Source: Gavia stellata
Lineage: Eukaryota > Chordata > Aves > Gaviiformes > Gaviidae
Length of the DNA: 64,000 nt
NCBI RefSeq assembly: GCF_030936135.1
Contig: NC_082602.1
Coordinates: 26,911,965-26,975,964, forward strand
Direction: 5' to 3'
The notes beneath the pieces were generated by a model that saw only the letters and a program-made list of their open reading frames with translations, did no database searches and had not been told where the DNA came from. This document shows positions 46,480 through 59,700 of this stretch, piece after piece. The position numbers and the translations under genes were made by a program. Positions within the stretch are counted from its first letter, which is position 1; every line of letters starts with the position of its first letter.

Positions 46480-46891
46480 ACTGGAGCACAAGTCTTATGA
46501 GGAGCGGCTGAGGGAGCTGGGGTTGTTCAGTCTGGAGAAGAGGAGGCTGAGGGGAGACCTTATCGCTCTCTACAATTACCTGAAAGGGGGTTGCAGAGAG
46601 GTGGGTGTTGGTCTCTTCTCCCAAGTGAGAAGTGATAGAACGAGAGGAGATGGCCTCAAGTTGTGCCAGGGGAGGTTCAGGCTGGATATTAGGAAAAATT
46701 TCTTTACTGAGAGAGTGGTGAAACACTGGAACAGGCTGCCCATGGAAGTGGTGGAGTCTCCATCACTGGAGGTGTTCAAGGAACGTGTGGACGAGGCATT
46801 GCAGGACATGGTTTAGTGGGCATGGTGGTGTTAGTTGATGGTTGGACTTGATGATCTTACAGGTCTTTTCCAACCTTAATGATTCTGTGAA
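46480..46891 (+). mobile_element. CR1 LINE 3' fragment, well preserved
   Basis: It begins CTGGAGCACAAGTCTTATGA and runs through GAGGCTGAGGGGAGACCTTA, GGGTGTTGGTCTCTTCTCCC, ACTGGAACAGGCTGCCCATG and GTCTTTTCCAACCTTAATGA to a GATTCTGTGA end. That is the canonical avian CR1 3' region, about 410 bp, 5'-truncated and without a poly(A) tail, as expected for CR1. The close match to the consensus I remember implies a fairly young copy. It lies in PDCD11 intron 1, 42 bp from the donor. Confidence 0.92.
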
Positions 46892-47687
46892 CTGCGCGGT
46901 GTGGCCTGTGCAGCCGGCTCAGTTGCCAGCCGTGGAAGGTGTCTCTGTTGCTTAGTGAGCCCTTTGATGAAGTGTGTCTTGATGAACTTTAATTTTATTA
47001 TGTGCTTTCACATTTAAAGTAGTTTTATATGTTTAACAGACTACTTTAAATTTGACAAAATAGTGTTTCAGTGCTAATTTCTGTAGAAGTACTGTTGACC
47101 AAAATAATAAACAGAATGTGAGTCATGACATAATAAATAAGGTGTTGTTTACTGATTGAAACATAGTAAGGGTAAACATATCTATTAAATATGCAGGGAG
47201 ATACACTTTTAGTTTACACAAATACATATCAAATTATATTAACCCTTAAGGATGGTATCCAAAAGGTAAAGATGCAGACCAAGCTTACTTAACATTTCAC
47301 TCACAGCTTTCTCCTTGATGGCTGAAGCTGGTAATTTGCCCACTGAATGTAGTAAAGATCTGTTCGGAAACTTATGGCTAAAACAGTTTTATGAATATCT
47401 ATGTGGTGCATCTATCTGCCTTAAAAAATTAATACTTTAGTACAATTGGGCAATAGTAAAAAGTGTTAGGGATGCATGTGTTTAGATGGACCACTGCAAC
47501 ACTTCAGTGTAGTCAAACAGAAATGTGAGTTTCTATTTTGTCACTGAGTAACTGTAAAGTAGCCATCTGAATTCTTTCTTAGTCTGGGGGTAGTTCACTC
47601 TTATGTTTCTTCAGTGTTTGTGAAGAACAAGCGTAATAACTGCAAGTTTAATCTCTGTTTTGTCTTTTGTCCTATAGAACCGCAAGC

Positions 47688-47789
47688 ATGGCATCCATGG
47701 AAGAAAACTTTCCTCGAGGGGGCATCCAGAAAAAACCCACAGAGGGAAAAACACCTAACCCAAAGTTAGAGCGGGACAATTTGTTTGAT
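47688..47789 (+). CDS. PDCD11: PDCD11 first coding exon
   Basis: Residues 1-34, [20 protein letters not shown] through RDNLFD; human begins MANLEESFPRGG and contains DNLFD. A second in-frame ATG follows at codon 4. Acceptor CCTATAG, donor TTTGAT|GTATGT. Confidence 0.92.
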
Positions 47790-50700
47790 GTATGTTGTTT
47801 ACATGTTCTTGATTAACTCTTCTCAGAGCTCTTCCACTGTCAGAATAGGACCTGCATTCCTTTCTTATCACTTACTTCTATAGTAAACTATAGAAGGGAC
47901 TTCCAGAAAGAGATAACTGCTGCCATGTACCTTTCTTCTGATCTGTTAAAGATCCCTGATGTCTGATGCATGTTGAATGTGATGACAAAAAAAGTTCAAT
48001 CAAAATTATCTATCAGGGTTTAGTGCTTAAACTTTCCACAAGCATCTTATCCCAATGTTAATGGATAAGTTTGGTCTGTCTTCTTCTGTTTAGTGGAGTG
48101 TGGCACAGATCACTCACGCCACTCTTTTCCATTCCCAAGATTCCCAGTTTTATAAATGATTGGCCTCAGCCCAAAAGGAGGTGTTTTTGAAGACTTGAAT
48201 GTAGATATACAGCAGTTAGCAAGGTCATTCTCTTTTTTTTTTTCCTCTCCAATCCTAGTATTTTTGTCTATTGTTATTTCTGTCAGTGGAGTTCTGCCTT
48301 AGTGCAAAGTTCGTCTCTTTATCCACTTCTGTTTTTTTCCTCTCTGCTTATAAATTGCTTTAGATTCACCATGAAGAACAGTCCCAGAAAAGAAAAAGGA
48401 GCCAAAGGGATCAAGGAAAGCAGAAAAAGTTCAAGTCAGATAAAACAGCTGCTGCTAAAGACAATGTTGTGAATATTGAACCACTCACAATTGAGGTTTG
48501 TGGATAAATGTTTGGGGTTTTTTTTTTTGTGCACCTCTCTTCTGGACTGTGTAAAAATGGCATTTCTTCCTCACTAAACCTGTGAAATATATCGGTGATA
48601 CAGTTTACTATCCTCTTATCACTGACTTGCCCAGATATTCACTGTATACTATTCTTCCTGCTTTCCCAGGCGCTCTGTGAGGGGATGCTGCTCCTTGGTT
48701 GTATAAAAGAGGTCAGCGACTATGAGCTAGTCATCAGCTTGCCCAATGGACTGTCAGGATTTGTGCCAGTCACGCAGATCAGCGATGCCTACAGCAAAAT
48801 GCTGAGCCAGCAGGTGGCCCAAGGAGAACTCCTGGAGGTGGGACCTTGGACTGGGGCTGTGATTTGTGTCTGGGAGCTGGGGAGTGTTAATAATACCTCA
48901 GAACCTACCCTGAGGTCTTGCTTAGGAGCCTGGTTTCTGGTGTCTCGCAGCTGACTTGAATTTGATTGCCTACAGTGCCTTAGCCTTGGCTAAATAGTCC
49001 TTGAACTTCATAGACAGCCTGTTGAATATGAAGAGATTTGTGTTGCCTGTCTGCTGCTGAAGCTAAATACTGATCCCTGGCTGTAGGCAACAGTGGGAAG
49101 AAGTTAGGGAATTGATTGGAAGATGATGTGAAAGCATGGGGAGTAGCACGTTTAATTGTGTGTTGACTCATGCAGTGTGCTGCTGTGTATGTAGACTGAC
49201 CTTGGTTTCGAGCTGGCTTTTCCAAACAAACTTTGCAATTTCCTGATAATGATGATTGCTAGAAAGAAGGAGGGTGGAGTAATCTGTTATCCTGTCTCTC
49301 TGGTGTCAGCGCTCCATAAATTTTTCCAAGGTGGTGTGGAATGTGGTATCTGCCAGGTGTGCTAGCCTTTTGGTGGTAGTGGTTTTCCCTGCTAAAGGTG
49401 TAGGTGAGGTTAGGGCCACTGTTGGTTCTGTAGATGTATTTTCTCAGCTGCAACCTCCTGACTCCGGCCCACACAGTATTCCTTTTTAAGAAAAGCCTAC
49501 TAGACCTGCTAACATAACGTAATGTCATCCTTGCTTCTATATTGAGATCGTGGTGTTTGTGGCATTTCCTGTCTTTTATCGTAGTGTTGACAGAGAAACA
49601 GGACTTCCCTATGGGTTTTGATTTCAAAAGCTACTTCAGTAACAAATTCTGGCCTTCTTATATTACTTAATATTGTAAAATTTGTACGTTTCTCTCTTGA
49701 TCATCTTGCTGGGCAGGACTTGAATTCGCTCTCGGACATGTATTCTCCAGGGACACTGGTCAGGTGCATTGTGACCAGTGTTGAGAAAAGAGCTGACGGA
49801 CGTCGGAGTATCAAATTATCGATCGATCCCAAGAAGGTCAATAAGGGTCTGAATGCTTCAGCACTAGCATCAGGCATGGTACGTGTTCTGGGTCTGTCAC
49901 AGCCTCTCTAGGCTTTAGAGGTGCTTCTTGCACAGAGTGTGGGGCAACATTTCGGTTTGTCCTTGCATGGGATCAGAGCAGAGCATGGAACTGCTCCCAC
50001 CATGGAAGAGACCTGGGAGGAGACGGTGGTATTGGGTCTTGGCTCCAGGTTGTCACTCATGAAATCCATTCACCTGATTCTTTTTCAATATGGGCAAGTT
50101 ATTTAATGACTTATTTCTGAGTAGGTTTTTTCATTATTTATGCAGAGAATGATATTTAACCTGCTTTGCAGAGGTGCTTAGTTGTTTAGGTTTTGTGTTT
50201 CTGACTGTATGGTTGCAGGCATGTGCATGTGCCTGCAATTAGAGCACCTGCTATTTTTGAGCATCGCAATTTTTTTCCCTACTGGTTTGTGACCTCCATA
50301 CATGCATAGATGGATAAGGGTAGAGTTTAGACCCCACTACCAGATGAGCTCTGTAATAAGAAAGAGTGTAGTGTTCTTTCTGCTGCTCTAGAAAACTCAG
50401 CTCTCTGTCCTCATGAAACAATTGAGGGTTTGGGTGCGGAATCTCTTACCATATGTGCATTCTTTGAAGACCCAGCTGTTTCATCGTGTTACTGAATTTC
50501 AGTGCTTCCCTCCCAACAGCTGCTCTCTGGCATTGTGTCTAGCGTGGAAGACCATGGCTACCTCATTGATATCGGAGTCAGTGGGACTCATGCATTCCTG
50601 CCTCGTCAGAAAGCCCAAAATTACATCAAAGCAGTCAAGAAAGGTAAGAAGTAGCGCAGGAGGAACTGCTGGGGTTGAAGTGGAGGTGGAGAATGACAGG

Positions 50701-53700
50701 GATTAAAGCTTGTTATGTCTGTGGTGTTAGTGAATCTCAGTGAGATTGGGTCAAGGTGGAGTTTTTGCAAGTTGCTGAAAACAGCAGTTTTGTGACTGGT
50801 CTGCAACAAGCTTTTGGGTGTCAGCCTGTTTTCTGACAGGCTATGTTACTGTTCCAAGCCCATCCATCCCTTATGGCAGTAGACTTCATGTATATTGAGA
50901 GGAGTTCTAACTTCTTAAAATAGAGGAAACTCTGAAAAAGCTTTGAAAAGAGTGGAAGGGAATCTCTGAGTGTTCCTGGTGGAGGTTTTATGCTGTGACT
51001 TGTCTTTGTAGGGCCTGACTTGAAAATAGGCCAGAATCTGAACTGTGTCATTGTGGAAGTAAAGAATGAGGGAAGAGTGGTCCGTTTGTCTGTTGATCGA
51101 TCAGAGGTTGCTGCATCCCTTGCAACAGAACAACAGAATTGGACCCTCTCTAATTTATTACCAGGGCTGGTGGTGAAAGCTCGAGTGCAGAAGGTAAGCT
51201 CTGGTTTGGGGTTTGGGGTTTTGTTTTTTGTGGGTTGGTTTTTTTTGGGGTTTGTTTTTTTTTTTTTGAGGCTTGCTGAAGGTAGGGAGACAGATGAAGT
51301 AGAGATGGAAGCTTATGCCCTGGAAAATTTTGTGCTTGGGCTCAATTACTTTGCAATAGCAAACACTATTATCTGCTAGACACTTCCTTCACTTCATTCA
51401 CCTAAGGTCTGATCTCTGTCCTGGTTGTGATGCCATGAGTATAAAGGCTTCAGCCTGGAGTTGGTGGTGAACCTTGAAGCAGAACAGGATCCATTTTGTG
51501 CTGCTCTGGCCTTTGCCTAGGAAAAATATTCCACAGGTTAGCAGTAGTCTTCAGACTAAACACAGCATTATCGAAAAACTAAAGGATTATTTTTGCAAAA
51601 CAATGTAGAAGGCAGAATTTTTAGCAGTTTTGCTGTCTCTTGTGATGTTCTTGTTGATTAGCGCTGATGGTGCCTTTTTGTGAAATGTGTGAATTGCTTG
51701 CTCTTTCTGAGCTGCATGAAAACGGTGTGAAAATTTTTTTTGGCATCTTTTCCTTCGCCTTTCTAGGTGGCCCCGCTCGGGATCAAAGTGAGCTTTCTGT
51801 CTTCCTTCACTGGCATTGTGGATTTCATGCACGTGGACCCAGAGAAATCCATGAACTATTCTCCAGATCAAGTGGTAAGGAGAGCGAAGGGTGGCTGGAG
51901 TTGGTATGTTGCTTGCAACATCTCTTATCTTCTCCAACATTTCAGTGGAATAATTTCTGAAATCTTACTGATGATAGCTGTCTTTGTCATCTTTTATTTG
52001 AATTACTGTCATGGCTGCTTTAGAGCTGTAAAGAGCAAAGCCATTCCTGGGGTAATGGAAGACTTATTTGGGAAGCATGAGAGACTTGCAAATGATAGAA
52101 GATTTCTTGTGCAGTCATGTACTGGACTAGCTTGTAAACAACAGACAAAAGCAAAAATCCCTCGTTAGAAGGGAAGCTGTTAGAATGGAAGTGATGTCTT
52201 AGTAGCAATATTGGGAAGTGCTTGTACACGGACAAAGAGTTCGGGTACCAAGCATAATGTCTAAAAACATGAGCAATGTACCTTTCTCTTCTTTGGTTTA
52301 CAAACTTGTGTTTAACGAATGTATTATCTTCTCCCAGATGAAAGCTTGCATCCTCTCTATCCACCCCACCTCCAAGGTGGTGCGGCTTACTCTGCGGCAG
52401 GCCTTCCTCCACCCTGGGGGATCCCCAAACCAGCTCTCCAATGATCGCATGGGGGCAGTGGTGGAAGAGTCAACAGTGAAAGCTTTCTACAAGCCCTTCG
52501 GTGCTGTCTTTGAGCTTGATGATGGCACTCTTGCATTTGCAAGGGTAAGTACCAGGGTGGTGAGTGAAGTCCTCCATAGCTATCTTTGCCTCCTGGGGAA
52601 GGAGGCTAGGAGGAGGGAGTTTTTTTTCTACTTTTGTGTTCTTTGTGGGGCAAATACAACAAAATCAGGTCAACGTGGAAGGTCAGATCATACCTCCCCT
52701 TATTCGGGTTGGAATGTAGGAGGATTGTTGAGGAAGAACTGGTGAAACCTGCTGCATAGAGTGAGTTTGTTAGAGGAACGATTTGGTCAGATGCTGCAAC
52801 TTCAACCTAAGGTCTATATCAGTGCTTCCATTTTCCAAACACTAAATTATAATTTGCTTTTTCTAGTTGAAACATCTTTCAAAATCCAGAAAATCCTTTA
52901 AACCTGGGACATTTAAGACAGGATGCAAACATAAATGTCGGATCATTGACTACAGCCTGATGGATGAGATGTGTATTGTATCTCTGAAGTAGTAAGTTTC
53001 ATAGACTCTTCCAGGAAATTGGTTCAAGGATTAGAAGGGTTTGCTCGAGAGTGGAAAATACCACATTGGCTTGCTGGACTGGAACTTGCCATTTGGGGTT
53101 TTTGGCTTGTATCTCTGTTGTTTCACAGCAGATTGTCTGGGCATCTTGCATATCCTCCCCATACTATGGAGAGTTGGGACACCATTAATATAGTTGGTGG
53201 GCTGAGGCACAGGGAAGCTAAATTAATTCTGCCGAGATCATGTTGGAAGACTGTGGCTGAAGAGGAAATGGAGCCTTGATCTTCCAAGTCCCAGCCCATT
53301 TTGCTTTTCCCTCTTAGTATTTCCATCTATGTGGCTTTAAGCAATATAGATGATGCGTTCCCCTTTCATGGAGCCATGGCTGGTGGCCATAACTGTGTGG
53401 CTGTCACCTGGAATGGAGCCTGGTGAACCTCCCTGAGCTTTATGTCCAGAGGGCTGTTTTGGGAGGGGGGTCAGTTGGAGTAGAACACAGAACTCTGGAG
53501 TTGTAGAGTGCTGGGGGGTGTGTGTGAGATACAGGATCTTTGCCTTGTCCCAAATACCCATTATTCCCTTCAAGTTGACTGATTGGTCATCTCTTACTGT
53601 GTCTCTTTCCTAGTCAGATTATTGAAGCACGGTTTCTGCAATACCAAGATATCCACACAGGGGATGTGGTGCAGGTGAGCTTCTGAAGGACTTGCACAGT

Positions 53701-56700
53701 ACTGTGTGGCCATTATACTTAGAACAATGATCTAGCTAATGTGCATTTTCTCTGCGTGATATGTATATTCAACTTCTGATCCAGACTAGTGAGATGAAAG
53801 TGAGGAGAAAAACCTCTCCTTGCAGGACTTGATTAATGGAATGCAAGACTCTTCTTTCCCCATTTTGTTCAGGTTTTCATTCATGATGCTGCCAAGGCAA
53901 TAAAAATTTAGCCACAGCCAGTCGTTTCTTTATGGCCATGAATACATTTTTAGAAATACTTGAGTGAAAGAAACTAAAACTTGCCTTGCACTCAAAGTAG
54001 AAGTTCATGTATGGACCATCACAATCAGCTGATGGGTAGAAAGTTACTCAGTTATGATCATTCTTAGGTTGGAGTCATGACTGTATTGGATATGTCTCTG
54101 GAAACAATTCTAGTTTGCCAGAGTCAATCGGGATTTTGTAGAAATAGCATATGCTTCAGGAAAAGAGGCTGTAAACCAACCTTATGCAATGTATAAAAGT
54201 TAATGGGTCAGATTGGTTGGGTGGAGCGTGGGTTGGAATAAGATTTTATATTTTGGAGGGTGATTACATTTGGTGATAATAGGTGGTGCAATGTCTTGGC
54301 TCTTTCCTACCTGTGCACGGTCTGCTTTTCATGCTGAATTTATTGATCCTTTTCCCTATTTTGGGTTCTAGGGCAAAGTGTTTGCTCTGAAACCCATTGG
54401 GATGCAGGTGAAAGTGACTGATGGGATTAAAGGACTCGTGCCGTCTCTGCATATTGCTGATGTGATGCTGAAGCAGCCTGAGAAGAAGTACAACATAGGA
54501 GATGAAGTCAGGTGTCGGGTGAGAGCTGCCAGGCAGGGTCTTTAGCTGCTTTGCACTCTTCTGGTCTGAGTATCTAGCAGCTGGATTGATCAGACAATGG
54601 CAGACATGCTTTTTGAACCTTCTTGTATTCCATTCTTGTAGGTACTAGAGTGCAATCCTGCAGGAAAGAAGCTGATTCTTACTCTAAAGAAAAGTCTTGT
54701 CCAATCAAAGCTTCCAGTACTCTCCAATTATGAAGATGCAAAACCAGGTCTGATCACACATGGCTTTGTGGTGTGTGCGAGGGAGTTTGGCTGCATTGTG
54801 AAGTTCTACAATGATGTCAAAGGTCTGGTACCCAAGAATGAGCTGAGCTCAGAACCCATATCTTGTCCAGATAAAGTCTTCCATGAAGGCCAGGTAATTA
54901 ATGTACCTATGCCATGCCTTGTTTGAATGCAAAAGAGAAGTCTGCAGTTGAGTTGGCTCCAACATGGGTTTTCCCCTGGAGGAACCAGCTGCACCAAGCG
55001 ATGTTCATGTCCTCTTTAAGTAATAGTATTGCTCCATTTAAATAGATTAGGCTGTGAAAGGGGCAGCTCTTCTTTGAGTATTTCACAGAGCTGTCTTTGT
55101 TTCTAGGTTCTCTCTGTTCTGGTGTGCAGAAGACACCATGGTGTGTGATACATAGACTACACTTGGTTGAGTTACTGAGATCTTAGTAGAATTTTGGGGT
55201 TCTAGGCAGCAGTTTCTTCTAAGGAAGTTAAAGCTGTTACCTACAGAATCAGGATGAGGTTTTCTGCCTCTGCATTATTCTGATTTTCCTGTTTCAAGTC
55301 CTGCATGTCTTAAACCAGGCATTGTGGAAACCATGCTGTTCACTAAGTTCTGGTCTCTGTTGTAGGTAAGCTTATAGAGATCTCAGACCTCTGTTACTTT
55401 TTCTGATCCTTTTGTTTGTCTTTAATCCTGCTGTTTGTTGGCTGTCTAAGGAGAAGGGTAATTTTCTAGTCAAGATTTCTGACTGCAGATTTGGAGATCT
55501 GAATTTTATTCTCAACTCTGCTACAGACTTGCCACATACAGGTTATTTAATGATTATGTACTTCCATTTTCCATATGAGTGATCAGCAGGACATTTGACT
55601 CTGGCTGAACTTGTTAAGTTACAGTCACTGGCCTGCTATCCTGGGTGTGAGAGAAAAGTATACTGTGTATGCATTTCCCTGTCTCATGTTGTAGGTAGTA
55701 GCACACTGAGGAGGAGGGTCAACCAAATTAAACTTTTGTTTTACCTTTTTTGCTGCAGGTTGTTAAAGTAATGGTCTTAAAATGTGAGCCTCAGCAGGAA
55801 AGACTCCTGTTGTCCTTCAGGTTATCAAGCAAGCCTGCCCTGGAGGACAAGAAGGAATGTACTTCAAAGAAGAAACAGGAAGTGAAATATCAAATAGGAG
55901 AGGTATTGAATTCAATGATTGCTCACTTTTTTGCCTTTTCCTACTTGTTTTTCAACCAATTTGGTATCACTTTGAACAACTTTGCTTCAAGAAAAGCTGT
56001 TGGTGGTCAGGAACTGGCATTAAATCTGCATTTCTTATTGTGTGGTTGGCCTCCTGGATAAAACCAGGATCTCTGTTGTCAGGATAAAGGAGTCCCAGGA
56101 CAGTCCTTCTGGAGGTACCAATTAGTGCTCCTACTCCTAGGTGGAGTCCTCTTTCTTCTGGATGCTGCCGACGTTCTCACTCCAAAAGCAGCTGCTTTTG
56201 CTTCCTGGAAAAAGGCAACTTCAGAGAAGTGTTTTGAAATGCTTCCCTGTTGTCTTTGGAATGAACACAGTTTCCAACACCCTGCAGATACTGCTAATGC
56301 AGGAAAAGAACAGTTCTAATCTTGTTTAAATTATTCTCTTTGCCCTTCAGATAGAAAGTCATAACCAAGAGAATGTTTCTAGCTCTTGATTTCTCTGGGA
56401 GCTGAGAATTACTTTTATTTTACTATCAGTGTTGGCATGCTTTTTAGGCTCAGCCCTGTTGATGTGATATTTTTTCATATATAGCTGGGAGGCCATGTGT
56501 CAGAGCCTCTGCAGCACAGCATTTGGTACCCTGTGCATCAAAAGGGATGACTTCAAAGGCACTTGGAATTTTATATCACTGTATTTGTTCTCTTTTCAGA
56601 TGGTTGATGTGAAAGTCTTGAAGAAGAAAGATAACGGGTTAGAGGTTTCTGTCTTAGAAGATGAAGGCAATGTGATAGCCTCGATTCCCACAGTGCACCT

Positions 56701-59700
56701 CTCTGATTTTGTTGGTAACTGCAAGCTCCTGTGGCATTGTCTTCAAGAGGGTGATGTCCTGCCCAGAGTTATGTGCCTAAGTGACAATGGAGAGCATATC
56801 GTATCCTTTGCCACCTCAACCAGTCAAACACAGTGGGGGGAAGGAGATACCTGTCGGGAATCCAGAGTATCTGCAACAAAAAGAAGATACGCTAGTTAGT
56901 GTGTTGAAGTGGAAGTGCCTGTCAAGCTAGCGATGCTTCGAAGATTCATTATAACTTGTGTTATAGCAGCTCAGCTGCTGCTAGAATCCCATCAGAAACA
57001 AGACTTGGTTGTGAAGTGACTGATCTTCCCAACCAGCTTCTGGACTGTTAATCACATCACAGCCTTAGCAAAAGTTTTGCTGTTTTTATACTAAAAATCA
57101 GAACTGAAATATTAGGAAGTTGACATTTTTGCTGTCGTGAATCATGCATCTTTAATGCTGAGCAGCTTAAGAGACATTGGTTGCTGAAGTTTAGTGTAGA
57201 GAGATCAACACAGAAATTGGAATTGCAGGATTTTGAGCTCCTGTACTGTCTAACATGCAAAAAGTGCTCTACCCCAATGGTTAGCAGCACCAAGAGATTT
57301 GCTTGGCATCAGGTCCTTTCATTCATCTTTTCCCATTTTTCCTAACTGGTTGCTCAGATCTTGAGCAGAAAGTCTGCAGTGATTTCTGCTGTACAGGAGG
57401 AGCAAGTTGTAAGAAGGTTCTCTGAAATTCAGCCTGGGATGCTGTTGACTGGTTATGTGAGGAATGTGATGCCCTTTGGAGTGTTTGTGGAATTCCCTTT
57501 TGGTGTGACAGGACTGGCACCCAAAGTGGTAAGCAATGCATTCACTTCAGTAAACAGCATGTGTGTAATTAGGCATGCTTGAAATATGTTTTTTAGCAAA
57601 GGAACAATAACAAGGAGGGAAGAGCAGGGCTGTGGATCCTGTATTTGCACAGCTTCCTCCAGTAGGGTAAAAGCTGCTTTTAGGTTTGTGTTTTAATTCA
57701 TTTCCAAAATGAAACAAAGGGCTTTATTCAGGTGAGCTTAAGCTTCTACAAGGATTTCATGTAACTTCAGTAATTCATTTTAATTGATGGCTTTTTGTTA
57801 GTCTTTGTTAATTTCTCTTACGCATTTTCATGAAGTCTTAACTCAGACCCTTCTGAACAGCACTGCAGGTGGTTGAGAGTTAGCAGCTGTGCTCAGTAAC
57901 TCTTGCCCTTTGTTTCCTTTGCACAGAGCATGAGTGACAAGTTTGTGACGGACACCAAGGACCACTTTGTGGTGGGACAGACTGTGATTGCAAAGGTGAT
58001 GAGCATTGATGAGGAGAAGCAGCGTGTGCTCCTCAATCTGAAGGTGTCAGAGTGCAGCTTAGGCGATTCTGCTGCAGAGAGCTTTGCCCTGCTGAATCAG
58101 TATTTCAAGGAGATAAAAGAAATCAGGAACTTGTTGAGAAGAAGAGGTAAAAGATTGTACATGTTCTGCTAAAGTGTATTATATTACAAAAAAGGGTCTC
58201 CAGAGGAACAAAAAGGGAAAACCATTTTCTTTTAAGTGAAAGAAAGGTCAGTTCAAGCCAAGACTTGGCTTCCAAGAGGAGCTTATTAGAAGAAGGATAT
58301 GTGTGCAATGTCTGCCATTGATGAGAAGGCTTTTTGGAACTGCAGCTGGAACAAGCCAAAGAAGCTGCTTTTTTCATTGAAGTCTGCTAGGCCTCTTACA
58401 CTGATTTTTGTGTTGGAGTATAGAGAATTAAAAATAAGGGTATAAATAGATGAACTGTGAGGTCCATATACCAAAAGAGGAAGGGAGATACAATGGTACA
58501 AAAGGATAAGTTCCTTGAAGGGCCTGTGAAGATGAAAATAAGAAAGGCCAGGGTGAGATTGAATGTTCTGTGGACCAAAGCCTTTCTCCAGCCTTGTAAA
58601 CGCCTTTTTGGTGTGAATATTTGTAACTGATATAGGAACCAATCTAAAACTTAATCAACTGAGACATGTAGCAGTAGTTTGACCATTTAATTATGTGTTA
58701 TATGAAGCATTATCTCTATCTGTTTATTTTGAATCTGGCAATGGTTAATTTTTAGTACTCTATGCGCTTGTATTTTAAGAGCGTTAGTCTGCAGACCAGT
58801 TTTCTCTGGTCAGTAAACGGATGTTAAACTTGAAATAGCTTGCAGATATAAGGGATATTGGGCCAAGCCGTGAAACCTATCTTAATGTGTTGACAGAGGT
58901 GTAGGCATATGGTTTTCTTGCTGTGTTTTTTTTAAGTGGAAGAATGACTGAGGAAAGTCCAGAAGGAGTTTATTTCTGTATGCTTGAGTGAATTGCCACA
59001 AAGCACCAGTGAAGCAAAATGGGCTGCCCAATGCCCAAACCTGAATTTCTCCAAATGCCTGAAAAGAGAATGGTGATAAGCAATATGGGAGGCTCTCATT
59101 GGGTGCAAACTCATTTATTAGAAACAGGCACTTAGGACTGATCTGCCCCTCCTGATTACTTAGTTTACGAAAAACTGCACTGGCCCTAGGTACTAGGATG
59201 ATAGGCACATAAGAAAATTGGCATGATGTGCATTCTGATTCTGTACTCAGAAGTGATGGAAGGATAGAAGACAACTGGAAGTGGCCTGAGTCAGTGCATC
59301 AATGTCACTTGCTGTGACATTAGAAAGGCTGGGCAAGTTAGCTGTCCAATGGTAAAACCATGATCTTTTTTCCCCTGGTGCTTTCTGAAGAATAGTACAT
59401 GTGTTTAAAGTGAATGATGCTTTTGAAGGGTTAAAATAATAATGGAGAAGGCTTTGATTTAAGAAGAATTTCCTTACTTGCCTGTTGTACGCTGCAGGCA
59501 GCAGGCGCTCTTACTACGTTTAAGCAAATAGGACTAGCTTTGTCCATCAAAATAAAGAGGATTCATTGACAAGAGTAACGGTCTATTATTTGTATGCATA
59601 TGGTATTTGCTGGTAACTCATAACTGATGAGAAATTACCATTTTTATCATCATCTAACAGTGCTTTTTTAACTATGACAGTGAAGGACGCTATCATTGTT

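Noticed and set aside
46139-46816. 225-codon plus-strand frame starting ATGGCGGC upstream of PDCD11
   Set aside because: It joins promoter and first-exon sequence to the CR1 copy. Its second half is CR1 3' non-coding sequence, and the PDCD11 start is at 47688.
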